63,651 nt of DNA from Mycobacterium kyorinense (GCF_002101735.1 NZ_LQPE01000021.1:1-63651), one strand, 5' to 3'. Counted from the stretch's first letter, positions 1 to 9,257 are shown. Numbers and translations: made by a program. Notes: generated by a model not told the origin, from the letters alone.

Positions 1-75
1 GCCGCCTACGAGCCGACCACAAAACCAGCCATCAATCACCGCAAAACACGGCCGCTTGACATAGGAGCAACACGC

Positions 76-966
76 TCACGCCGCTCGAGACCGCGCCGTT
101 AGCTCCCAGCCGATCCGGTGCACCATCTCCCAGGACCGACGCCGTACATCGTCGGCCACAACCGACAGCACCGACCAACCAACCTCTTGAAGCGCGGCAC
201 GCTTTTGCCGGTCGCGGCGCAGGTCTTCGGGGCCGCTGTGCCAGTCGAACCCGTCATACTCGACTGCCACCCGCTGGTCGGGCCAGGCGAAGTCGACCCG
301 CCACCTCTGCCAGTTGCGGTCGACGATCTCGTATTGCAGCACCGGCACGGGCAGCCCGCCGTCGAGCATCACCAGCCGCGCTTCGCTTTCCATCGGCGAT
401 TCCGGTTCAGGAGCGGCCAGTGGGATCAGCTCGCGCACTTTCACGATTCCGCGTCGTCCGGCCTGACGGGCAGCCGCGGCGCGCAGCTGTCGTCCATCGC
501 AGGTTCCGCTGCGCAGGGCGGCATCGAGTGTTGCCAGCGCACGGGGCCGACGCAGGCTGCGCGCGACTTCTACTGCGGTCCAACCCGGTTCGGTGGCCGG
601 TCTCCCGTCGACCATGCTCAGCGGAGCTCCCTCGCGGCGGTGGACGAACAGGCCGTCGGAGCTGCGTAGCTGATGGCCGACGGGGTTGAGAACATGGAGG
701 TCGACGTTGTCCTCGGTGTCGAATCCGTAAGCGGCGGCGGCTGTTCCGAGACAGATCGCGACTTTTTCACCGGCCCGCAGGTCCAGGCCGCTCAAGCGAA
801 TCAGGACGTCGGGTTCTTCCCGCGTGTAGACGCCCGTCCACACGCAGGTGAGCTCGCCGCGGGCGACGCGCCTTTCGAACCCGGCGCGGCCGAGGTGCCG
901 CAGCAATTGGGCAGTAGTCGCTACTCCGCCTTGGTTCGACAGGAGGGCATCGAGGGCGTCGCTCAT
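76..966 (-). CDS. DUF559 / AbiEi-like N-terminal domain protein
   Basis: The 296-residue protein has a short N-terminal winged-helix-like segment (about residues 5-55, with QGGVATTAQLLRHLG) of the type found in AbiEi-like proteins. Its C-terminal part is DUF559-like: VDFAWPDQRVAVEYDGFDWH around residues 225-245 carries the D...E-x-D pattern of the Vsr/PD-(D/E)XK nuclease fold. Mycobacteria carry many such paralogues and their function is unknown. Nuclease activity is only inferred from the fold, and I see no partner gene in the window. ATG start at 966. It lies downstream of glyS on the same strand, separated from it by a palindromic element. Confidence 0.75.
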   Translation of the reverse strand: MSDALDALLSNQGGVATTAQLLRHLGRAGFERRVARGELTCVWTGVYTREEPDVLIRLSGLDLRAGEKVAICLGTAAAAYGFDTEDNVDLHVLNPVGHQLRSSDGLFVHRREGAPLSMVDGRPATEPGWTAVEVARSLRRPRALATLDAALRSGTCDGRQLRAAAARQAGRRGIVKVRELIPLAAPEPESPMESEARLVMLDGGLPVPVLQYEIVDRNWQRWRVDFAWPDQRVAVEYDGFDWHSGPEDLRRDRQKRAALQEVGWSVLSVVADDVRRRSWEMVHRIGWELTARSRAA

Positions 967-1017
967 TGCCGAATCGTGCAGCCTCGTCGGCAGCCGCGGT
1001 AGCCAGGCCTGTGGATG

Positions 1018-1077
1018 GCGAGCGTGCGGAATCTACGTGATTTGCTCGGCGTGTCGTTCGGGGACGCGCACGCTCGC
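1018..1077. repeat. 60-bp palindromic intergenic repeat, copy 1
   Basis: Perfect 11-bp terminal arms GCGAGCGTGCG (1018-1028) and CGCACGCTCGC (1067-1077) flank 38 bp containing CGGCGTGTCG at offset 18. A second element of exactly the same length, arms and core lies at 3373-3432. It sits after the glyS stop codon and upstream of the DUF559 gene, so a transcription-termination or mRNA-end role is plausible. This is inferred. Confidence 0.8.
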
Positions 1078-1103
1078 GCAAAAGGCGCGCCGGGGAGTAG
1101 CTC

Positions 1104-2531
1104 TCAGCAGCCCTTCAGGCGCTTGGCCAGGTGGTCGGCGACGGCGTCGATCGCCACCCGCTCCTGGGTCATCGCGTCGCGCTCGCGCACTGTCACGGCC
1201 TGATCGTCGAGCGTGTCGAAATCGATCGTCACACAGAACGGCGTGCCGATCTCGTCCTGACGCCGATAGCGTCGCCCGATCGCGCCGGCGTCGTCGAACT
1301 CGACATTCCAGCATTGCCGCAACTCGGCGGCCAGGTCGCGTGCCTTGGGACTCAGATCGGCGTGCCGGGACAGCGGCAGCACCGCGACTTTGACCGGCGC
1401 CAGCCGCGGGTCGAGCCGCAACACCGTCCGCTTGTCCATCCCTCCCTTGGCGTTGGGCGCCTCGTCCTCGCTGTAGGCGTCGATCAGAAACGCCATGAAC
1501 GAGCGCGTCAGACCCGCCGCCGGCTCGATCACATAGGGCACGTACCGGGTGTCGCTGGCCTGGTCGTAGAACGACAGGTCGACACCGGAATGCTTTGAAT
1601 GCGTGGACAAGTCGAAGTCGGTGCGGTTGGCCACGCCCTCCAGCTCGCCCCACGGATTGCCGGCGAAGCCGAACTTGTACTCGATGTCGACCGTGCGGTC
1701 GGAGTAGTGCGACAGCTTGTCCTTCGGGTGCTCCCACAGCCGCAGGTTCTCCGGGTTGATGCCCAGGTCGACGTACCACTGCAGCCGGGTGTCGATCCAA
1801 TACTGGTGCCACTCCGGCGCGGTCGACGGCTCGACGAAGAACTCCATTTCCATCTGCTCGAACTCGCGGGTGCGGAAGATGAAGTTGCCGGGTGTGATCT
1901 CGTTGCGAAAGCTCTTGCCGATCTGCCCGATTCCGAACGGCGGCTTCTTACGCGCCGTCGTCACCACGTTGGCGAAGTTGACGAAGATGCCCTGCGCGGT
2001 CTCCGGCCGCAGATAGTGCAGCCCCTCTTCGGTTTCGATCGGGCCGAGGTACGTCTTGAGCATCATGTTGAATTCGCGCGGCTCGGTCCACTGGCCGGGC
2101 TCACCGGTCTCCGGGTCGCGGATGTCGGCCAGGCCGTTGGGCGGCGGATGTCCGTGCTTTTGCTCGTATGCCTCGATGAGGTGGTCGGCGCGGTAGCGCT
2201 TGTGGGTGATCAGCGACTCGACCAGCGGGTCGTGGAACACCTCGACATGCCCGGAGGCGACCCACACCTCGCGGGGCAGGATGATCGAGGAATCCAGGCC
2301 CACGACATCGTCTCGGCCCGTCACGACCGATTTCCACCACTGCCGTTTGATATTCTCCTTGAGTTCCACCCCCAACGGCCCGTAGTCCCACGCCGATTTG
2401 GTCCCGCCGTAGATCTCCCCGGACGGATAGACCAGCCCCCGCCGCTTGGCCAGATTGACGACGGTGTCGATGACGGACGCCACGAGGTGGTGCACTCCTG
2501 TCTGCGGATGAGGGGCGGTGGGCATCGCCAT
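1104..2531 (-). CDS. glyS: Glycyl-tRNA synthetase (class II)
   Basis: Charges tRNA-Gly with glycine in the cytoplasm. The 475-residue protein is near-identical in pattern to the mycobacterial enzyme (about 463 residues). It has the N-terminal [20 protein letters not shown] segment, class II motif 2 ([20 protein letters not shown]) and the motif 3 region ([15 protein letters not shown]). I chose ATG 2531 because GGGGAG at 2541-2546 lies 9 nt upstream of it. ATG 2561 would lie inside the smtB operator and has no ribosome binding site. A GTG further downstream, matching the shorter M. tuberculosis start, is also possible. Divergent from smtB. Confidence 0.95.
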   Translation of the reverse strand: MAMPTAPHPQTGVHHLVASVIDTVVNLAKRRGLVYPSGEIYGGTKSAWDYGPLGVELKENIKRQWWKSVVTGRDDVVGLDSSIILPREVWVASGHVEVFHDPLVESLITHKRYRADHLIEAYEQKHGHPPPNGLADIRDPETGEPGQWTEPREFNMMLKTYLGPIETEEGLHYLRPETAQGIFVNFANVVTTARKKPPFGIGQIGKSFRNEITPGNFIFRTREFEQMEMEFFVEPSTAPEWHQYWIDTRLQWYVDLGINPENLRLWEHPKDKLSHYSDRTVDIEYKFGFAGNPWGELEGVANRTDFDLSTHSKHSGVDLSFYDQASDTRYVPYVIEPAAGLTRSFMAFLIDAYSEDEAPNAKGGMDKRTVLRLDPRLAPVKVAVLPLSRHADLSPKARDLAAELRQCWNVEFDDAGAIGRRYRRQDEIGTPFCVTIDFDTLDDQAVTVRERDAMTQERVAIDAVADHLAKRLKGC

Positions 2532-2557
2532 CGTAGCGATCTCCCCGGAAGTCTTTG

Positions 2558-2577
2558 ACATGCGTCATTACGCATGT
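2558..2577. promoter_or_regulatory. Probable SmtB operator
   Basis: ACATGCGT-CATT-ACGCATGT is a perfect inverted repeat with 8-bp arms and a 4-bp spacer. It ends 15 bp before the smtB start and lies just upstream of divergent glyS. Position and symmetry fit autoregulation of an ArsR/SmtB repressor, which in M. tuberculosis controls the smtB-furB operon in response to zinc. Confidence 0.75.
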
Positions 2578-2592
2578 GACAGTGGAACCAAC

Positions 2593-2970
2593 ATGTCCCC
2601 CACCACGTCAGCGGCGGCCGACGGCGACGAGCTCGTCGAAAGCCATGAGCACGGCGGATCGGCCGCGTTCCCGCCGCCACCTCCGCGGGAGATTCTCGAC
2701 GCCGCCGGGGAGCTGTTGCGGGCGCTCGCCGCGCCGGTTCGGATCGCTATCGTGCTGCAGCTGCGCGAATCGCAGCGCTGCGTGCACGAGCTGGTCGACG
2801 CGCTGGGCGTGCCGCAGCCGCTGGTCAGCCAGCACTTGAAGATCCTCAAGGCGGCGGGCGTGGTGGCCGGGGAGCGGTCCGGCCGTGAAGTGCTCTACCG
2901 GCTGGCCGATCACCACCTCGCGCACATCGTCATCGACGCTGTGGCGCACGCCGGCGAGGACAACCTGTGA
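2593..2970 (+). CDS. smtB: Zinc-responsive ArsR/SmtB-family repressor
   Basis: The 125-residue winged-helix repressor has recognition helix VPQPLVSQHLKILKAAGV. Its C-terminal alpha-5 metal site fits the D-x-H-x10-H-x2-E pattern (ADHHLAHIVIDAVAHAGED), the zinc site of the family. In M. tuberculosis SmtB represses smtB-furB at low zinc and releases DNA when zinc binds. ATG 2593 matches the M. tuberculosis N-terminus in length and composition; the frame stays open upstream across the operator. The last 4 nt overlap the furB start (GTGA), so the two are translationally coupled. Confidence 0.93.
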   Translation: MSPTTSAAADGDELVESHEHGGSAAFPPPPPREILDAAGELLRALAAPVRIAIVLQLRESQRCVHELVDALGVPQPLVSQHLKILKAAGVVAGERSGREVLYRLADHHLAHIVIDAVAHAGEDNL

Positions 2971-3359
2971 CTCGACCCAGCGTGCGCGCCACCCGGCAGC
3001 GCGCCGCCATCTCGACGCTGCTGGAGACGCTCGACGACTTCCGCTCGGCCCAAGAGTTGCACGACGAGTTGCGTCGCCGCGGCGAGAACATCGGCCTGAC
3101 CACCGTGTACCGCACGCTGCAGTCGATGTCGGCGGCGGGACTGCTCGACACGCTGCGCACCGACACCGGCGAGTCCGTGTACCGGCTGTGCTCCGAAGAC
3201 CATCACCACCACCTGGTGTGCCGCAGCTGCGGGTCCACAGTCGAGATCGGCGGCCACGAGGTCGAGACGTGGGCCGAGCAGGTCGCGGCCGAACACGGCT
3301 TTGCCGATGTCAGCCACACCATCGAGATCTTCGGCACCTGTTCGGAGTGCCGAAAATAA
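2967..3359 (+). CDS. furB: Zinc uptake regulator FurB (Zur)
   Basis: The 130-residue Fur-family repressor controls zinc uptake and zinc-independent ribosomal protein genes in M. tuberculosis. Visible are the winged helix with TTVYRTLQSMSAAGLLDTL, the histidine-rich metal site SEDHHHHLVCRSCG, and structural zinc cysteines CRSC and C-terminal CSEC. It begins with GTG overlapping the smtB stop by 4 nt and forms a two-gene operon with smtB. The protein aligns along its whole length with the M. tuberculosis protein from memory. Confidence 0.95.
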   Translation: MTRPSVRATRQRAAISTLLETLDDFRSAQELHDELRRRGENIGLTTVYRTLQSMSAAGLLDTLRTDTGESVYRLCSEDHHHHLVCRSCGSTVEIGGHEVETWAEQVAAEHGFADVSHTIEIFGTCSECRK

Positions 3360-3372
3360 GGCGGTAGTGATC

Positions 3373-3432
3373 GCGAGCGTGCGCAAACCCGGAAATTCAA
3401 GCGGCGTGTCGAGCTGGGACACGCACGCTCGC
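3373..3432. repeat. 60-bp palindromic intergenic repeat, copy 2
   Basis: The same 11-bp terminal arms as copy 1 (3373-3383 and 3422-3432), the same 60-bp length and the same CGGCGTGTCG core at the same offset; the remaining spacer differs. An inner GTGTC/GACAC pair extends the dyad. It lies between the convergent furB and Rv2360c-like genes, a position suited to bidirectional termination. Confidence 0.8.
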
Positions 3433-3441
3433 GGATAGGGG

Positions 3442-3843
3442 TTAAGCGGTTAGCGCGCGGCGGATCTCGGCGCCCCGCTCCAGCACCATCAGAATCAAGG
3501 TGCGTAGCGCCTCGTCGGTCAGCCCGTTACCCGGAAAGTTGTAGCGCAGCATCACATCGGCGGACTTACCGGACTCCTTCTCCACCAGCGCCACCGAGCC
3601 CAACAGCGTGTTGTGCGCCGCGTCGGCCACCCGATCGCGAATCTTCTTGGCCAACACCAGATCCCACGCCAGGACCTGGGTGAGCGAGATCAGGTCGAGA
3701 CCCTCCACGATGCCCACCACACGCAACGACGCATAGGTGCCGTCGTGGCGGATGGTCAGCCCGCCGTCGGATTCTTGGTCGACGGGCAAGATCTCGCCGA
3801 GCACCGCGGTCAGCCGTTCCTGCAACTCAGGCCCTTCCGGCAT
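3442..3843 (-). CDS. Conserved protein, Rv2360c-like
   Basis: The 133-residue protein is acidic and has no membrane segment. It contains VDQESDGGLTIRHDGTYASL near the N-terminus and a helical C-terminus. It corresponds to M. tuberculosis Rv2360c by position and sequence. The alternating strand-helix pattern recalls YbjN or type III chaperone-like folds, but this is a guess. ATG 3843 shares its A with the uppS stop (TGATG), so it is the last gene of a recO-uppS operon. Function unknown. Confidence 0.85.
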   Translation of the reverse strand: MPEGPELQERLTAVLGEILPVDQESDGGLTIRHDGTYASLRVVGIVEGLDLISLTQVLAWDLVLAKKIRDRVADAAHNTLLGSVALVEKESGKSADVMLRYNFPGNGLTDEALRTLILMVLERGAEIRRALTA

Positions 3844-4724
3844 CACGCGCTCCCGAAGCGACGATGCCGCGACGCGTATTCCTCGCAGGCCGCCCACAGA
3901 TCGCGCCGGTCATAATCGGGCCACAATTTGTCCTGAAATATGTACTCCGCGTAGGCCGCCTGCCACAACATGAAATTGCTGGAGCGCTTTTCACCGGAGG
4001 TCCGCAGCAGCAGGTCGACATCGGGAATGTCGGGGCGCTGCATGTGACGGGCGACCGTCGCCTCGGTGATCCGCTCCGGGTTCAACTTGCCCGCAGCCGC
4101 TTCGCGCGCGATTTCCCTTGCTGCCTCGGTGATTTCGGTGCGACCACCGTAGTTGACGCAGTAGTTGACGGTGATGACGTCGTTGTCGCGGGTCATCTCC
4201 TCCGCGATGGCCAATTCGTTGATGACGCTGCGCCACAACCGCGGTCGCGAACCGACCCACCGGATCTTGACGCCCATCGCCTTGAGGTTCACCCGCCGGC
4301 GTCGCACCACGTCGCGGTTGAACCCCATCAGGAAGCGGACCTCCTCGGCCGAACGCTTCCAGTTCTCGGTGGAGAACGCGTACAGGCTGAGCCACTTGAT
4401 GCCCATTTCGATTGCGCCGCAGACAACGTCGATGACCACCGCCTCCCCCATTTTGTGGCCTTCGACACGCGGCAGTCCGCGCGCCGTGGCCCAGCGCCCG
4501 TTGCCGTCCATCACGATGGCCACGTGAAGGGGCAACTGGTCGGCCGGAATCCGCGGCGCGGCGGCTTTCGACGTGTGCTGCGGCGGGCGGCACGGGCCGC
4601 CGTCAGGCGACGGAGGCAGGTCCGGGAAGACGACGGGCCAGGTGGAGGTGTCGGGGAAGGTCGGATAGTCGTCGGGAGCCGGGGGCAGTTGCGGGAAGTC
4701 AGCCGGCTTCTGATTCCGCACCAT
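3843..4724 (-). CDS. uppS: Decaprenyl/polyprenyl diphosphate synthase (cis-prenyltransferase)
   Basis: This UPP synthase family enzyme condenses isopentenyl diphosphate onto a prenyl diphosphate to make the decaprenyl lipid carrier used for peptidoglycan and arabinogalactan (M. tuberculosis Rv2361c). Catalytic MDGNGRWA lies around residue 75, followed by the family blocks [20 protein letters not shown] and DLLLRTSGE...[11 protein letters not shown]. It has the proline-rich mycobacterial N-terminal extension ([20 protein letters not shown]). ATG 4724 gives 293 residues and begins 26 nt inside the recO 3' end. An in-frame upstream start at 4778 would add 18 non-conserved residues. Confidence 0.93.
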   Translation of the reverse strand: MVRNQKPADFPQLPPAPDDYPTFPDTSTWPVVFPDLPPSPDGGPCRPPQHTSKAAAPRIPADQLPLHVAIVMDGNGRWATARGLPRVEGHKMGEAVVIDVVCGAIEMGIKWLSLYAFSTENWKRSAEEVRFLMGFNRDVVRRRRVNLKAMGVKIRWVGSRPRLWRSVINELAIAEEMTRDNDVITVNYCVNYGGRTEITEAAREIAREAAAGKLNPERITEATVARHMQRPDIPDVDLLLRTSGEKRSSNFMLWQAAYAEYIFQDKLWPDYDRRDLWAACEEYASRHRRFGSA

Positions 4725-5514
4725 GGGCCGTATTCTTCCCGACCAGCGAGATCCGGCGGTCGACGACCGTTCGGTCAACCCGGTAGACCCGCTCCACCAG
4801 TGGCAATGTTCGCAGCCGCCGCTCTAAATGCCACTGCAGATGCGCGGCCACCAATCCGCTGACCTGGCTGCGGTGCGCTTGCGGCGCGGCCTCCGCCGCC
4901 TCCCAGTCGCCGTCGCGCAGCGCGGACATCAGCTCCAGCACACCCACCGGCGGCGTGGTGGAACCGGCCGGGCGGCAATACCCGCAGACGCTGCCGCCGG
5001 CGGCGACGTGAAACGCCCGATGCGGGCCGGGGGTGGCGCAGCGGGCGCATTCGGTCAGCGCCGGCGCCCATCCCGCGATCCCCATGGCCCGGAGCAGGTA
5101 GGCGTCCAGCACCAGCTCGCGAGGTCGTCGTCCGTCGGCCACCGCCCGCAACGCCCCGACGGTCAGCCGGTGCAGCGCCGGGGCCGGTGCCCGTTCCTCG
5201 CCGGCCAGGCGTTCGGCGGTCTCCAGCATCGCGCAGGCGCAGGTGTAACGGCCGTAGTCGCTGACGATGTCGGTGGCGAACGCGTCCAGGGAGACGACCT
5301 GGGTGACGATGTCGAGGTTGCGGCCCGGGTGCAGTTGCACGTCGATGTGAGCGAACGGCTCCAGTCGCGCGCCGAACTTGCTGCGGGTACGACGCACCCC
5401 TTTGGCCACCGCGCGAACCAACCCGTGGTCGCGGGTGAGCAGGGTGACGATCCGGTCGGCCTCGCCGAGCTTGTGCTGGCGCAGCACCACCGCCCGGTCC
5501 CGGTAAAGCCGCAT
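4699..5514 (-). CDS. recO: DNA repair protein RecO
   Basis: RecO binds single-stranded DNA and loads RecA in the RecFOR pathway. The 271-residue protein starts with the OB-fold segment [20 protein letters not shown]. It carries a zinc-finger-like cluster [13 protein letters not shown]...CGYC around residues 155-180, seen in many bacterial RecO proteins. A GTG lies directly before the chosen ATG 5514. It is first gene of a recO-uppS-Rv2360c-like operon and is divergent from amiA2. Confidence 0.93.
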   Translation of the reverse strand: MRLYRDRAVVLRQHKLGEADRIVTLLTRDHGLVRAVAKGVRRTRSKFGARLEPFAHIDVQLHPGRNLDIVTQVVSLDAFATDIVSDYGRYTCACAMLETAERLAGEERAPAPALHRLTVGALRAVADGRRPRELVLDAYLLRAMGIAGWAPALTECARCATPGPHRAFHVAAGGSVCGYCRPAGSTTPPVGVLELMSALRDGDWEAAEAAPQAHRSQVSGLVAAHLQWHLERRLRTLPLVERVYRVDRTVVDRRISLVGKNTAHGAESEAG

Positions 5515-5564
5515 CACACCAGTCTGTCATCGCGCCGAGACATCACCGGGACCACGCGCCGATA

Positions 5565-7034
5565 ATGTCGATACCGATGAGTAACGCCGTTAACCGCCGC
5601 TTTCCCACCCTGACCGAGCAGCTCTACCAGCTGGCCAACGGCGAGGTGACCTCCGACGAACTGGTCCGCCGCTCGCTGCACGCCATCGACCTCAGCCAGT
5701 CCACGCTGAACGCCTTCCGGGTGGTGCTCACCGAGTCGGCGCTGGCAGATGCTGCCCAGGCCGACCGTCGCCGCGCCGCCGGCGAGCAGGCACCGCTGCT
5801 GGGAGTGCCGATCGCGGTCAAGGACGACGTCGACGTGGCCGGGGTGCCCACCGCGTTCGGCACGTCAGGGTTTGTGCCGCCCGCCGCCGCCGACTCCGAG
5901 GTGGTGCGCCGGCTCAAGGTGGCCGGCGCGGTGATCGTCGGCAAGACCAACACCTGCGAGCTCGGCCAATGGCCGTTCACCAGCGGCCCCGGCTTCGGGC
6001 ACACCCGCAACCCGTGGTCACGCAAGCACACGCCGGGCGGGTCGTCCGGCGGCAGCGCGGCCGCGGTGGCCGCCGGCCTGGTTGCCGCCGCGATCGGCTC
6101 CGACGGCGCCGGCAGTGTCCGCATCCCGGCGGCGTGGACGCATCTGGTGGGCATCAAGCCGCAGCGCGGCCGCATCTCGACTTGGCCGCTGCCGGAGGCG
6201 TTCAACGGCATCACGGTCAACGGTGTGCTGGCCCGCACGGTCGAAGACGCGGCGCTGGTGCTCGACGCCGTCTCCGGCAACGCCGAGGGTGATCTGCACA
6301 AACCACCGCCGGTGCGGGTGTCCGACCACGTGGGCACCGCACCCGGCGAGCTGCGGATCGCGATGTCAACCCACTTCCCGTTCACGGGTTTTCGGGCGAA
6401 GCTGCATCCCGAGATCCGCGCCGCGGTGCAATCGGTGGCCGATCAACTGCGGCTGCTCGGCCACACCGTGATCGTCGGCAACCCGGATTACGGACTGCGG
6501 TTATCGTGGAACTTCCTGTCGCGGTCCACCTCCGGACTGCTGGACTGGGCCGAGCGGCTCGGTGATGGCGTCGAGTGGGATCAACGCACCCTGGCCAACA
6601 TGCGGATGGGCCGGCTGTTGTCGCAGTGGATCCTGCGTTCCGCCCGGGCACACGAAGCGGCCGACCAACGCCGAGTGGGGTCGATCTTTCGTTTCGTCGA
6701 CGTCGTGCTGGCGCCGACCACGGCGCAACCCCCGCCTCCCGTGCACGCATTCGACGGGCTGAGCGGTCTGCAGACCGACCGGGTCATGATCGCGGCGTGC
6801 CCGGTGACCTGGCCGTGGAATCTGCTGGGCTGGCCGTCGATCAACATCCCCGCGGGATTCACCTCCGACGGGCTGCCGATCGGCGTGCAACTGATGGGGC
6901 CGGCGAACAGCGAGCCGCTGCTCGTGTCGCTGGCCGCCGAACTGGAAGCGGTCGGCGGCTGGGCCGCCAAGCAGCCGGAGGTGTGGTGGAACACCGGTAC
7001 CGACACGCCGCCGGTGTCGACGGGGCGGACCTGA
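5565..7034 (+). CDS. amiA2: Amidase (amidase-signature family), AmiA2
   Basis: Hydrolyses carboxamides to acid plus ammonia; the natural substrate is unknown. The 489-residue protein has the full Ser-cisSer-Lys catalytic set: Lys86 in IAVKDDVDV, cis-Ser160 in PGGSSGGSAAAVAAG and nucleophile Ser184 in GSDGAGSVRIPAA. It is colinear with M. tuberculosis AmiA2 (484 residues) along its length. ATG 5565 overlaps a GATAAT element that could be a -10 box, so ATG 5577 four codons in is an alternative start. It stands alone between recO and a TetR gene. Confidence 0.92.
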   Translation: MSIPMSNAVNRRFPTLTEQLYQLANGEVTSDELVRRSLHAIDLSQSTLNAFRVVLTESALADAAQADRRRAAGEQAPLLGVPIAVKDDVDVAGVPTAFGTSGFVPPAAADSEVVRRLKVAGAVIVGKTNTCELGQWPFTSGPGFGHTRNPWSRKHTPGGSSGGSAAAVAAGLVAAAIGSDGAGSVRIPAAWTHLVGIKPQRGRISTWPLPEAFNGITVNGVLARTVEDAALVLDAVSGNAEGDLHKPPPVRVSDHVGTAPGELRIAMSTHFPFTGFRAKLHPEIRAAVQSVADQLRLLGHTVIVGNPDYGLRLSWNFLSRSTSGLLDWAERLGDGVEWDQRTLANMRMGRLLSQWILRSARAHEAADQRRVGSIFRFVDVVLAPTTAQPPPPVHAFDGLSGLQTDRVMIAACPVTWPWNLLGWPSINIPAGFTSDGLPIGVQLMGPANSEPLLVSLAAELEAVGGWAAKQPEVWWNTGTDTPPVSTGRT

Positions 7035-7037
7035 CTC

Positions 7038-7682
7038 CTAGGCCAGTTCCCGGATTGCCCGATAGGCGGCGCGTCCCACCAGCTCGCCGAGTTCGTCGGG
7101 GGTGTACGTGTTGTCCGAGGCGAGCAGGCTGCGCACGCCGGCTTCGCCCATCGAGACAAACAACTCGACGAGGACAGGCAGCTTGCGCTCGATGTCCTCG
7201 GTTCCCCAGCGGTGCAGGTCGGGCTTGACCAGCTCGGCGAATTGCTCGGCCGCTCTGCGGCGGCCACGCGCGAACAGCTCCGCGACATCGGGGCCGGGGT
7301 TGCAGCAGAACAGCGTGCGCCAGGTGTCGGGCTGGTCGGCGACCGTGCGCATCCACGCCTTCATACCGCCGACGTATGCGTCCTGGGTGCTCGCGTAGCC
7401 GCCCGGCGTGGGATAGGCGGCCAACATCCCGCCCAGCAGCTTCTGCTCCTCGCGCGCCAGCAGCGCCTTGATCAGTTCGACGCGGTCCGGGAAGCACGCG
7501 TAGACCACCGGACGCGTCACGCCGAGACGCTCGGCGACCGCACCGATGGTCACAGCCGGAAAACCGCCTTGCAGCGCAATCTCTTTGGCGGCATCCAGGA
7601 CCTGCGGGCGGCGCCGCTGCGGACCCAGATGGGCCGCACGAGGCCGGTGAAATGCCGGCCGAGAAACGGTTGCGTCGCCCAT
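7038..7682 (-). CDS. TetR-family transcriptional regulator
   Basis: The 214-residue protein has an N-terminal helix-turn-helix (VTIGAVAERLGVTRPVVYACFPDRVELI) around residues 35-65 and a variable ligand-binding C-terminal part. ATG 7682 is preferred over 7748, which would read back through the operator into the next gene. It is divergent from the MpaB-like gene, with a perfect palindrome in the 64-bp gap, so it probably represses itself and that gene. Ligand unknown. Confidence 0.88.
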   Translation of the reverse strand: MGDATVSRPAFHRPRAAHLGPQRRRPQVLDAAKEIALQGGFPAVTIGAVAERLGVTRPVVYACFPDRVELIKALLAREEQKLLGGMLAAYPTPGGYASTQDAYVGGMKAWMRTVADQPDTWRTLFCCNPGPDVAELFARGRRRAAEQFAELVKPDLHRWGTEDIERKLPVLVELFVSMGEAGVRSLLASDNTYTPDELGELVGRAAYRAIRELA

Positions 7683-7693
7683 GACAGATAATG

Positions 7694-7707
7694 CTACAGT
7701 ACTGTAG
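7694..7707. promoter_or_regulatory. Probable TetR operator
   Basis: CTACAGTACTGTAG is a perfect 14-bp palindrome 12 bp upstream of the TetR start codon and 39 bp before the divergent MpaB-like gene. Spacer-less palindromes of this size are typical of TetR regulator sites. Confidence 0.7.
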
Positions 7708-7746
7708 GAATGGCCGTTAACTTGGCCAGGGGAAGGACAAACACGC

Positions 7747-8790
7747 ATGGCTCAACCCGCCGAGGACTACGGCTTCTTCGGTCCGGACTCGGTTACCTGG
7801 AAAGTGTGGAGCTACCCGACGTCGCTGACGGTCGGGTTCATCCGTGCGGTGGTGATCGAGGAACTCGACCCGGCGCTGGTCGCGTCCGTCGACCACACCC
7901 ACGACATCTATAACCGGCCGCGGACCCGCTACGACCGCACGTTGCGTTACTTCGCGATGGTGGCGTTCAGCGACTCGCGCTCCACCTCGCAGGCCGCCGA
8001 CGTGCTGGTCAAGGTCCACTCCAAAGCGATCGGCACCGAGCCGTACAGCGGGCAGCGCTACGACGCGAACGATCCGCAGTCCCAGCTGTGGATCCACCTG
8101 ACCGCGTGGCACTCGATTCTCTACGCCTACGAGAAGTACGGACCGGGCAAGCTCTCCGCCGAGGAGGAGGCCCGGTACTGGCAGGAATGCGCGCTTGCCG
8201 CAGAACTGCAGACCTGCGATCCGGCCGACGTGCCGCGCAGCCGGGAGGGCATCCGGGCCTACTTCGAGCGGATGCGTCCGCAACTGTCCGGTTCGCCGAT
8301 CGCCCGCCAGGCGATGAAGCACTTGATCAACGGCGCCGCGCTGATCTCGCCGCTGCCGCGCTACCTCGCGCCGGTCACCTGGGTCATCAACCGCACTCTG
8401 CAGGCCGGCGTGATGGCCACGATGCCGCACTGGATGCGCGCGATGGGCGGCCTGAAACAGCCCCGAGTTGCCGACGTCGCCGTCGTCCCGATGCTGCGCA
8501 TCGCTTTTGCGGCACTTAACGCCAGCCCGCCCGCGGTGCGGCTGTGGGTGCTGCGGCTTTTGTCGCCGGCGACGGTGCCGGTGGTCGCTCCGGTGCTGCT
8601 TGGTGTACCGCCGCTTAACCCGGTGGTGGTCTCCCCGGCCGAGGCGCGCGCCCGCTACGGCTACGACAAGCCCGCCGAGGCCCATCGGGGGTTGCGGGAC
8701 AAGCAGTATCGGCGGGTGTTCGCCGAAGGCAGCGCGCCCAGCGACGACGGACTGATCGAGTCACAGGCGATTCTGGGGTCGATCGGTTGA
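7747..8790 (+). CDS. Oxygenase MpaB family protein (DUF2236)
   Basis: The 347-residue protein has features of the MpaB/latex-clearing-like heme oxygenase family: an N-terminal FFGPDSVTWKVW segment, a conserved arginine/histidine-rich core (YDRTLRYFAMVAF..., QLWIHLTAWHSILYAYEKY), and helices rich in hydrophobic residues. Mycobacteria have several uncharacterised paralogues. Substrate unknown; oxygenase activity is inferred from family membership. It is divergent from and probably regulated by the adjacent TetR. Its stop overlaps the lipoprotein start by one base. Confidence 0.8.
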   Translation: MAQPAEDYGFFGPDSVTWKVWSYPTSLTVGFIRAVVIEELDPALVASVDHTHDIYNRPRTRYDRTLRYFAMVAFSDSRSTSQAADVLVKVHSKAIGTEPYSGQRYDANDPQSQLWIHLTAWHSILYAYEKYGPGKLSAEEEARYWQECALAAELQTCDPADVPRSREGIRAYFERMRPQLSGSPIARQAMKHLINGAALISPLPRYLAPVTWVINRTLQAGVMATMPHWMRAMGGLKQPRVADVAVVPMLRIAFAALNASPPAVRLWVLRLLSPATVPVVAPVLLGVPPLNPVVVSPAEARARYGYDKPAEAHRGLRDKQYRRVFAEGSAPSDDGLIESQAILGSIG

Positions 8791-9257
8791 TGGCTCGCTG
8801 TCGAAAAGTCCTGGCGTGCATGGCGGTTGCAATGGCGGCTGCCGGCTGCAACAGTATCGACCCGTCGAGTCTGGCCGAGTCCGGAACACCGGTGTCGACC
8901 AGCCGAATCCCCACTCCCAGCGGGCAATACGTTGTGCAGGGCGAAATTCTGCGCAAGTACGCCGACGCCGGTGGGCCGAGTGGGCCGCTGGGCACGCCGA
9001 TCTCCAATGAGCTTCCGGCGCCAAACGGCGGCCAGTACAGCAAGTTTCAGACCGGGGTGATCTACTGGTCGCCGCGCAGCGGGGCGCATGTCCTGTCGGG
9101 CGCCATCCGCGCCGCGTGGGAAAGTGCCGGGGGCCCCGACGGGCCGCTGGGCTACCCGGTGAGTGATCCACGGCCGATCCCCGGCGGGTCGGTCGCGGAC
9201 TTCGAACACGGCACCATCACCGACACCGGCGGCCAGCCGCAGATCGTGACCCGCTAG
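8790..9257 (+). CDS. Lipoprotein with LGFP-type repeats
   Basis: The 155-residue precursor begins with a basic, hydrophobic signal and lipobox AAGC (Cys20), so it is predicted to be acylated and anchored to the outer face of the membrane. The mature part carries two LGFP-like repeats with GPLGTPISNE and GPLGYPVSD, modules found in mycolata cell-wall proteins and thought to bind the envelope. ATG 8790 overlaps the upstream stop (TGATG). A TTG one codon earlier is less likely. Co-transcribed with the MpaB-like gene. Confidence 0.78.
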   Translation: MARCRKVLACMAVAMAAAGCNSIDPSSLAESGTPVSTSRIPTPSGQYVVQGEILRKYADAGGPSGPLGTPISNELPAPNGGQYSKFQTGVIYWSPRSGAHVLSGAIRAAWESAGGPDGPLGYPVSDPRPIPGGSVADFEHGTITDTGGQPQIVTR

